A DNA stretch of 11,425 nt from Nitrospirota bacterium (GTDB lineage: Bacteria; Nitrospirota; Nitrospiria; Nitrospirales; UBA8639). The stretch is from contig JAOUGQ010000082.1 of NCBI GenBank assembly GCA_029865515.1, positions 1 through 11,425 of the forward strand, read 5' to 3'. Within the stretch, counting starts at the first letter, position 1. The number at the start of each line of letters is the position of its first letter. A program made the translations under genes and the position numbers. The notes beneath the pieces were generated by a model, which saw nothing but the letters and a program-made list of their open reading frames with translations, did no database searches and was not told where the DNA came from. Below, in pieces: positions 6,055-11,425 of this stretch.

Positions 6055-7701
6055 ATGGCTTCTTCTGCCAAATCACATCATTCCACTCAAGTGATTTCTA
6101 CCGATTTCCTGATTTTAGGCGCAGGGGTCGCTGGCCTTCGAGCGGCCATTGAACTGAGTCAACATGGACGAGTGCTCATGGTGGCTAAGGGGGGGCCCCA
6201 GGATAATAATTCCTTTTACGCACAAGGAGGGGTGGCTGTCGCGCTCAGCGAGGAAGATGATGTCGTACTTCATTTCACCGATACCCTGAAAGCCGGCCAT
6301 CAACTCTGTTCCCGGCCGGCCACAAAAGTACTGGTTGAAGAAGGGCCCTCACGCATTCATGAATTAATCGAATGGGGGGCCAAATTCGACACGGTGGATG
6401 GCAAGCTGGCGTTTACCCGTGAAGGGGCCCATAGTCGACATCGGGTGTTGCGGGCCGGAGGGGATGCCACAGGGAGTGAAATGGTTCGTGCCTTAAGTGT
6501 CAAAGCACAAAGCCTTAAAAATCTGACGTGGATGGGAAATCATTTTGCCGTAGAATTGTGCATTCAAGACGGACGGTGTTGGGGAGCTTCAATTCTTGAT
6601 GAACTCAATGGAACCCTAAAAGTCATCCTGGCCTCAGCTACCCTTCTGGTCACAGGAGGGGCCGGGCAGGTCTATGCCCGAACCACGAATCCCGCCAATG
6701 CGACCGGGGATGGCATCGCCATGGCTTTTCGGGCTGGCGCTATCCTGGAAGATCTGGAATTCGTCCAATTTCACCCGACGGCTCTCTATCTTCCCTCAAG
6801 CCCCCCCTTTCTTCTTTCCGAAACCCTGCGCGGGGAAGGCGGAATCTTGCGCAATAATCGCTGCGAACGATTCATGAAAAACTATCATCGGAGCCAGGAA
6901 CTCGCACCCCGGGATATTGTTTCCCGAGCCATCTGGAAGGAAATGCAACGAACCAAGGCCCGCCATGTGTATTTGGATGTCACTCATTTGGGTGCAACAT
7001 TTTTGAAAGAACGGTTTCCCACCATCTATTCAACTTGTTTGCGCTACGACATTGACATTACCGAGGAGTGGATTCCTGTCTCCCCTAGTGCCCATTATTT
7101 TATGGGCGGGGTCAAAACCGACCTGAATGGGGCGTCCAACCTCCCGGGACTCTTTGCTGCGGGAGAAGTGGCGTGTTCCGGCGTTCACGGTGCAAATCGA
7201 CTGGCCAGTAATTCTTTGTTGGAAGGGTTGGTCTTTGGATACCGCGCAGCCCAAGCAGCTTCCATGTTACTGACAACCGGTTCTTTCCCAAACCTTCTGG
7301 AAGAAAACTTTCCCCGGAAACCCCATGGCCGTCGAATGCCCACTCAGGATGTGGAAAAAATCCGAAATTCTTTACGGCGATTGATGTGGTCTAAAGTCGG
7401 GTTGGTGCGAACAGGGGATTCATTACAGAAAGCCGTCGATCAGATTCAGCAGTGGTCTCAAAAGCTTTCGGCAGCTCCATTTAATCGGCCAGGATTAGAA
7501 ACCCGGAATATGGTCCAGGTCGGGCAATGCATTGCACAAGCCGCGCTTTGGCGAGCCAATAGCGTGGGAGCCCATTACCGTGACGATTTTCCCTTCTATA
7601 AAGGATTAAAATGGAAAATTCACAGTCGGTGCCAACAGGAAGTACCTGCCAAATTCGCTGCCGGCATCACGAAGAACAGGCGAAAAACTGCCCGGAGTTG
7701 A
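6055..7701 (+). CDS. nadB: L-aspartate oxidase
   Basis: A 548-residue cytoplasmic flavoprotein that oxidises L-aspartate to iminoaspartate, the first step of de novo NAD synthesis before quinolinate synthase (NadA). The FAD-binding Rossmann motif is LGAGVAGLRAA (21-31). Family signatures follow in order: SFYAQGGVAVAL (53-64), TREGAHSRHR with Glu123 (121-130), FVQFHPTALY with His240, SETLRGEGGIL (255-265), APRDIVSRAI (284-293), HYFMGGVKTD with His347, GLFAAGEVACSGVHGANRLA and SNSLLEGLVFG (365-395) with Arg382. The C-terminal helical domain ends AALWRANSVGAHYRDDFP. These match the known active-site residues of the family; overall length is normal. The ATG at 6055 is the first after the upstream stop. 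It has no Shine-Dalgarno sequence but a pyrimidine-rich leader. nadA and nadC are not in the window. The gene converges on pabC, seven bases away. Confidence 0.96.
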   Translation: MASSAKSHHSTQVISTDFLILGAGVAGLRAAIELSQHGRVLMVAKGGPQDNNSFYAQGGVAVALSEEDDVVLHFTDTLKAGHQLCSRPATKVLVEEGPSRIHELIEWGAKFDTVDGKLAFTREGAHSRHRVLRAGGDATGSEMVRALSVKAQSLKNLTWMGNHFAVELCIQDGRCWGASILDELNGTLKVILASATLLVTGGAGQVYARTTNPANATGDGIAMAFRAGAILEDLEFVQFHPTALYLPSSPPFLLSETLRGEGGILRNNRCERFMKNYHRSQELAPRDIVSRAIWKEMQRTKARHVYLDVTHLGATFLKERFPTIYSTCLRYDIDITEEWIPVSPSAHYFMGGVKTDLNGASNLPGLFAAGEVACSGVHGANRLASNSLLEGLVFGYRAAQAASMLLTTGSFPNLLEENFPRKPHGRRMPTQDVEKIRNSLRRLMWSKVGLVRTGDSLQKAVDQIQQWSQKLSAAPFNRPGLETRNMVQVGQCIAQAALWRANSVGAHYRDDFPFYKGLKWKIHSRCQQEVPAKFAAGITKNRRKTARS

Positions 7702-7711
7702 ATCAGATTCA
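7699..7711. repeat. 13-bp palindrome containing both stop codons of nadB and pabC
   Basis: TGAATC-A-GATTCA is a perfect inverted repeat. Its left TGA is the nadB stop and its right TCA is, on the minus strand, the pabC stop. A six-pair stem with a single-base centre is too tight for a standard terminator hairpin and there is no T-run. Confidence 0.7.
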
Positions 7712-8611
7712 GGCTTGAGGAGCCGTGACGCAAGGGCCCAAAAATCGTTCCAAATTTTGCTGAAAGGCTCTCCAAAGTTCCATCGTTATACGTCCACCTT
7801 TCCCTTGGCCAATAGGATACTCTCCAATCCTGGAGACCGCCATGACTTCCAGTCCCGTGTTCGTCATAAAACACTCATCCGCTTGAAGCAGCTCTTCAGC
7901 CGCATACGCCCCTTCGTTGACTTCAATTCCTAGTCCTCTGGCTAATTCGATCACCACTTCCCGGGTAATCCCCTCCAGGATACCGCAAGCAACCGAAGGG
8001 GTATGCAGTCGCTGGTTAGCCACAAAAAAGATATTGCTCGTCGTGCATTCCGTCACGTAACCATCCATATTCAACATCAGGGCATCGTATGCTCCTGCCT
8101 GAACGGCCTCTTGCTTGGCCAGGATGTTGTTGAGAAAACTCAGCGACTTAATTTGAGGAGACTGGGCAGACTGTGGATTCCGTCGAACTGAGACAATCTG
8201 CAATCGAACCCCCTGCTCTCGCATGCGAGCGGGATAGGGCACGAGAGACTTCGCCATCACCACGACGGTTGGGCGGGCACAAAGACCTGGGTCAATCCCG
8301 AGTTCGCCTTCTCCTCGAGAAATCGTCAAGCGAAGGCCTGCATCCTCAAGACCATTCCGAATCAGAATTTCGGATATGATGAACACCCAGTCATCATCCT
8401 TGACGGGAAGAGTCAGGCCGATCAAATCACAGGATCGTCGCAGTCTGGCCAGATGCCGTTCCAATAAAAAAATCCGTCCCTGGTAGGCGCGCAGGGTTTC
8501 ATAAACACCGTCCCCGTATAAAAACCCGTGGTCAAAAACCGAAATACGGGCCTGCTCTTTTTCAACAAACCGATCGTTTAAAAATATCCACGCCCCTTCT
8601 GCCCGTATCAT
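7709..8611 (-). CDS. pabC: Fold-type IV PLP aminotransferase, probably aminodeoxychorismate lyase
   Basis: A 300-residue fold-type IV PLP enzyme. The N-terminal SVFDHGFLYGDGVYETLRAY (24-43), the catalytic lysine in QIKSLSFLNN (Lys155), YVTECTTSNIFFV with Glu188 (185-197), GILEGITREVV (210-220) and the MTNTGLEV motif (249-256) are all in place. The fold includes branched-chain aminotransferase (IlvE), D-amino-acid aminotransferase and aminodeoxychorismate lyase (PabC). PabC is favoured because the gene overlaps pabB by four bases (ATGA), which would let the two consecutive enzymes of p-aminobenzoate synthesis be made together. IlvE activity cannot be excluded from sequence. GGGAG sits six bases upstream of the ATG at 8611. 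No cofactor residue appears to be missing. Confidence 0.85.
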   Translation of the reverse strand: MIRAEGAWIFLNDRFVEKEQARISVFDHGFLYGDGVYETLRAYQGRIFLLERHLARLRRSCDLIGLTLPVKDDDWVFIISEILIRNGLEDAGLRLTISRGEGELGIDPGLCARPTVVVMAKSLVPYPARMREQGVRLQIVSVRRNPQSAQSPQIKSLSFLNNILAKQEAVQAGAYDALMLNMDGYVTECTTSNIFFVANQRLHTPSVACGILEGITREVVIELARGLGIEVNEGAYAAEELLQADECFMTNTGLEVMAVSRIGEYPIGQGKGGRITMELWRAFQQNLERFLGPCVTAPQA

Positions 8612-10119
8612 CCCTGGCTCCCTTTCAGAACCTGGAAAAAAGCCTCCGCTTTATGGAGCGTTTCCTCATACTCCCGTCGCGGATCGGAGTCGGCCACAAT
8701 CCCCGCGCCCACCTGCAGATACCCCTGCGCCGCCGTCAACAACAAGGTTCGAATGGCAATATTGAAATCCAGGTTCCCGTTCCATCCAATAAATCCGATC
8801 GACCCGGTATAGATTCCCCTGCGAACCGGCTCGAGTCGCTCTATGAGTTCCATGCAATGGACTTTAGGAACTCCGGTAATTGTGCCTCCCGGAAACGTGG
8901 CACGAATGAGGTCAAAACCATTACGTGCCTTGCGCAGTCGACCGGAAACATGGGATACTAGATGCATCACATGTGAATACCGTTCCACCGTCATCAATTC
9001 ATTGACCTGAACGGACCCGTAGTCACAGACCCGCCCAAGATCGTTGCGAGCCAAATCTACTAACATGAGATGTTCCGCCCGTTCCTTGGGACAGGACAGC
9101 AGATCTTCCGCCAACCGTCGATCATCCTGGGTTTCTCCTCCGCGAGGTCGGGTGCCCGCAATGGGACGCATATCCGCATATCCATCGGAAAGCCGGACTA
9201 ATCGTTCCGGCGAATTACAAACAATGACCTCCGACTCCAACACGACAAAGGCCGAATGCGGAGAGGGATTCACCTTTCGCAACTGACGATACAGGACCGC
9301 TCCGGCTTCAGCCTGGGTTGGGAAACCTCGGGCAACCCCTTCCACTCTGAATCGATGGGAAAGATTGGCCTGATAAATATCTCCTGCCCCGATGAAGCAC
9401 TGACACTCCCTCACACGATCCATATACTCCGAAGAAGATTGCTCTGCCTCTATACGAAGTGAGGCGATGTCCGAGGGCATCGTCTTTGAAGCACCGTTGG
9501 CGATCATCACTTTAGCTTTCAGATCAGACAGGCGCGCCTCCCCTTCACGATACACGTGATCCCAGCTTTCACTCGCCAATCGTTCTGGCGACGGCGCAAA
9601 AATCAGCCAAGCCCCTGGCACCAGATGATCCACCACCACAAAGGTCTCGACAAACAGAAAATACAGATCGGGAAAATGCAGATCATCGCATGCGAGTTCC
9701 GGCAACACCTCAAAATTCCTGGCGAGATCGTAACTGAAACAACCGATCGCACCACCCTGAAAGGGCGGAAGATGAGGCCAGGAGCCAGCGGACTGGCCCA
9801 TAAAGGTACTCTGAAAGAGCGCAAAAGGATCTCCGGTTTGCTTCCCCTGCTTATCTAACGAATAGGATTCATACGTGTGGTCTTTTCCTCTCACCACGCG
9901 ATAGGGGTCACAACCCAAATAAGAAAAACGGCGGGGGACACCTCCCTGAGTGCCATCATGCTCGAGAAAAAATGAATGAGGAGCATAACCGGTCACCCGG
10001 CCATAGAGGTCGAAGGGATCATCAAAGGCGACGGAACAATGTTGAACAAGAGGGAAACGTGGGGTCGAAGGAAGCGAAGAACACGCCCCTCGCTTGCTAT
10101 GGGCAGGAAAGGAGGACAA
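8608..10119 (-). CDS. pabB: Aminodeoxychorismate synthase component I
   Basis: A 503-residue chorismate-utilising enzyme that, with a glutaminase such as PabA, aminates chorismate to aminodeoxychorismate for folate. The chorismate-binding core shows GDIYQANLSHRF (246-257), CNSPERLVRL (301-310), PIAGTRPRGG (319-328), HLMLVDLARNDLGRV (350-364), VMHLVSHVSG (384-393), FPGGTITGVPKVHCMELIE (409-427), RRGIYTGSIGFIGWNG (433-448), DFNIAIRT (451-458) and AGIVADSDPRREYEET (472-487). GTITG with YTGSIG favours PabB over TrpE. Residue 321 is Ala where many PabB proteins have the catalytic Lys (PIKGT). Translation must start at TTG 10119, the only start-like codon just after an in-frame TAA; no ATG exists in the N-terminal region. 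The gene begins three bases after the exported protein and overlaps pabC. No glutaminase partner is adjacent. Confidence 0.9.
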   Translation of the reverse strand: MSSFPAHSKRGACSSLPSTPRFPLVQHCSVAFDDPFDLYGRVTGYAPHSFFLEHDGTQGGVPRRFSYLGCDPYRVVRGKDHTYESYSLDKQGKQTGDPFALFQSTFMGQSAGSWPHLPPFQGGAIGCFSYDLARNFEVLPELACDDLHFPDLYFLFVETFVVVDHLVPGAWLIFAPSPERLASESWDHVYREGEARLSDLKAKVMIANGASKTMPSDIASLRIEAEQSSSEYMDRVRECQCFIGAGDIYQANLSHRFRVEGVARGFPTQAEAGAVLYRQLRKVNPSPHSAFVVLESEVIVCNSPERLVRLSDGYADMRPIAGTRPRGGETQDDRRLAEDLLSCPKERAEHLMLVDLARNDLGRVCDYGSVQVNELMTVERYSHVMHLVSHVSGRLRKARNGFDLIRATFPGGTITGVPKVHCMELIERLEPVRRGIYTGSIGFIGWNGNLDFNIAIRTLLLTAAQGYLQVGAGIVADSDPRREYEETLHKAEAFFQVLKGSQG

Positions 10120-10122
10120 TGG

Positions 10123-10701
10123 TTATGGGCTACCTGATGCAGGGGATTCCAAAGATTTCATCGCTTCTTCAGGAGACAACAATCCTTTTTGAACAAGGGT
10201 TTCAAGCAGATCTTTGACGGCCTTTTCAGACGAACGTCGGATCCCGCGAACCCGGACACTGGGAGGAAAAAATCGAAGATAATCAGGATTGGTCACTCGG
10301 ATCATGACCGGTTCACTCTCTCCGTAGGGAGGTAGCTCCTTCCCGGCACTCGGAATCCGGAAAAAAGGCTTCCCATCTCCGGTCATCCCATCGGATCCTT
10401 CAATTCTGACGCGGTTGGAGATCTCTTTTCCGGAAATTTCCAACACGGAATCCACCACTAGGATCAAGGAATCCGCAAGCAAGGGATCACCGGTTTGATT
10501 TTTAATCCTGACTACATATTCCACTTCACTGACGGAGGTTAAGATATCCTTTCCGGAGAAGGGATCGAGATGTTTATATTGAACGACAGGCACCACTCCG
10601 CCCGTTAAATCCGGCAAATCATCCACCGATGGATCGGCCAAAACCGGATTTCCGCTCGCTGACATGGCGATGACCACGAACAAAAGGGCACATTTCATCA
10701 T
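10123..10701 (-). CDS. Exported protein of unknown function upstream of pabB
   Basis: A 192-residue precursor with a signal peptide MMKCALLFVVIAMSASGNPVLA and likely cleavage after residue 22 (VLA|DP). The mature part looks beta-rich: VEYVVRIKNQTGDPLLADSLILVVDSV, a polar loop GSDGMTGDGKPFF, then SEPVMIRVTNPDYLRFFPPSVRVRGIRRS, as in an immunoglobulin-like or FN3-like sandwich. A charged C-terminal helix (VKDLLETLVQKGLLSPEEAMKSLE) follows. No enzyme motif is visible and I do not recognise a family. Its only cysteine lies in the signal peptide, at position 4, and is not a lipobox. No strong Shine-Dalgarno sequence precedes the ATG at 10701. Its TAA is three bases from the pabB start, so it is probably the first gene of that transcript, though its exported location gives no obvious tie to folate synthesis. 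Confidence 0.78.
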   Translation of the reverse strand: MMKCALLFVVIAMSASGNPVLADPSVDDLPDLTGGVVPVVQYKHLDPFSGKDILTSVSEVEYVVRIKNQTGDPLLADSLILVVDSVLEISGKEISNRVRIEGSDGMTGDGKPFFRIPSAGKELPPYGESEPVMIRVTNPDYLRFFPPSVRVRGIRRSSEKAVKDLLETLVQKGLLSPEEAMKSLESPASGSP

Positions 10702-10884
10702 AAATTTTGGTCCGGAAATGGAAAAGGGAATGAACCGGCAAAGACCCTTCCTGCATGCTTCTCATTCCATAGGCTTAACTTACCATACCAATAATGAAAA
10801 ATGGGACCCTTCTTGCTTGACAAGATTTAGGATATTTTGGTTGAATGCAGTCCCTTCCAACGACTCGCCTTGCCGATTTTAAAA
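10702..10884. other. Divergent intergenic region before the ATP synthase genes
   Basis: These 183 bases separate the exported-protein gene (minus) from the ATP synthase genes (plus) and must hold both promoters. On the plus strand a perfect TTGACA (10817-10822) is followed at 18 bases by a poor TTGAAT (10841-10846). Reading the same site on the minus strand gives TTGTCA. No RNA gene or repeat is seen. Confidence 0.45.
10817..10846 (+). promoter_or_regulatory. Candidate promoter of the ATP synthase operon
   Basis: Perfect TTGACA (10817-10822), an 18-base spacer and TTGAAT (10841-10846), which lacks the conserved A at the second position of the -10 box. Transcription would start near 10853. 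That supports the ATG at 10885 over the in-frame TTG at 10837. Confidence 0.35.
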
Positions 10885-11103
10885 ATGGCACCTTCTCAGG
10901 ATCCAATGTTTGAGGGGCTGGGACAGGCAATGCGGGTGGGGACGGACCTGCTTGCCGCCCTTATCGTCGGTGGATTCCTAGGCTGGTTAATTGATTCGTA
11001 TGTGTTGGATACCACACCATGGGGTGTGTCGGTGGGGCTGGTGCTGGGATTGGTCGCTGGGATACGCAATGCTTACCGAGCCGCTCAGCGCTGGGGAAAA
11101 TAG
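10885..11103 (+). CDS. atpI: AtpZ/AtpI-family F0F1-ATP synthase assembly protein
   Basis: A 72-residue inner-membrane protein with two membrane helices (about residues 18-37 and 45-62). The first contains the glycine-rich GGFLGWLIDSYV and the second starts after the TPWG turn and reads GLVLGLVAGIRNAYR, the pattern of the AtpZ/AtpI family. These proteins help assemble the c-ring and may carry Mg2+ or Ca2+. The gene sits 22 bases ahead of atpB, as at the head of many bacterial atp operons. The ATG at 10885 has no Shine-Dalgarno sequence; a TTG at 10837 in the same frame would add 16 residues without family support. The family is clear, but the AtpI versus AtpZ label is a matter of convention. 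Confidence 0.85.
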   Translation: MAPSQDPMFEGLGQAMRVGTDLLAALIVGGFLGWLIDSYVLDTTPWGVSVGLVLGLVAGIRNAYRAAQRWGK

Positions 11104-11125
11104 TCGATAGACACAAGGTTCAGTC

Positions 11126-11425
11126 TTGGAAGATCCGTTACATCCCTTCGAGCTTCATAACTTTCTCCCACTCTCCCTTTTCGGTCTTGACATTTCTGTC
11201 AACAAGGCCGTCTTGATGATGTGGGTCGTGGTGGGAATTGTCACCCTCTTAATGTTGAAGGCGGGTACCGCCAGGGCCCTGGTACCATCTAAACTCCAGA
11301 GCCTCGCAGAATTGCTGGTCGACTTTATCCGCGGGATCATTCACGACACCATGGGTGCCTCTGGTATGCGGTTTTTTCCGCTGATCAGTGCCCTCTTTTT
11401 GTTTATCTTATTTTCAAGACCACCG
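11126..11425 (+). CDS. atpB: F0F1-ATP synthase subunit a, N-terminal part (runs off right edge)
   Basis: The first 100 residues of the membrane subunit that forms the ion half-channels beside the c-ring. EDPLHPFELHNFLPL opens the protein; a first membrane helix (about 27-44, VLMMWVVVGIVTLLML) is followed by VPSKLQSLAELLVDFIRGIIHDTMG (about 53-77), the conserved stretch before the second helix, and RFFPLISALFLFILFS (82-97). The start is taken as TTG at 11126, preceded by AAGG with seven bases between; no ATG occurs before residue 31. The last three codons read RPP where the family has Asn followed by a LLGLIPG-type segment, so the sequence at the very edge may be unreliable. Residues that contact the c-ring lie beyond the window, so H+ versus Na+ specificity cannot be read. 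Confidence 0.9.
   Translation, partial: MEDPLHPFELHNFLPLSLFGLDISVNKAVLMMWVVVGIVTLLMLKAGTARALVPSKLQSLAELLVDFIRGIIHDTMGASGMRFFPLISALFLFILFSRPP

Overview
The window reads as ordinary bacterial chromosome of moderate GC content, dense with housekeeping genes. There is no transposase, integrase, CRISPR array, rRNA, tRNA or recognisable phage gene. Several features would fit a Nitrospirota (Nitrospira-like) genome: an LL-diaminopimelate aminotransferase, a very short bS22/mS38-type ribosomal protein, a Rhodobacter-type PmtA-like methyltransferase, and small exported proteins without clear homologues. That placement is an inference from protein style only, with modest confidence.

Left block (1-1921, all minus strand): a PmtA/UbiE-like methyltransferase, a class I glutamine amidotransferase of the GMP-synthase-like type, and the N-terminal part of dapL (lysine and peptidoglycan precursor synthesis), which runs off the left edge. 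A 24-bp tandem repeat lies just upstream of dapL. From 2204 to 2945 on the plus strand, a good sigma-70-like promoter drives an exported protein of unknown function.

Middle block (3034-5292, minus strand): a 31-aa, extremely basic bS22/mS38-like protein heads a run with a 79-aa conserved-type small protein and then an MsbA-like ABC exporter that may start from its own leaderless promoter. Divergent from it on the plus strand are a small putative lipoprotein (5519) and nadB, L-aspartate oxidase (6055-7701), the first step of NAD biosynthesis.

Right block: nadB meets pabC tail to tail, with the two stop codons inside one 13-bp palindrome. On the minus strand an exported protein of unknown function, pabB and pabC are packed with a 3-nt gap and a 4-nt overlap, so they are probably one transcript; PabB and PabC together make p-aminobenzoate for folate. 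From 10885 on the plus strand begins an F0F1-ATP synthase operon: an AtpZ/AtpI-type assembly protein followed by atpB (subunit a), cut by the right edge.

I found no obviously new multi-gene system. The points most worth a second look are the 31-aa ribosomal-type gene and its small partner, the dapL-upstream repeat, the PabB with alanine at the position of the catalytic lysine, and the number of genes that lack a Shine-Dalgarno sequence.
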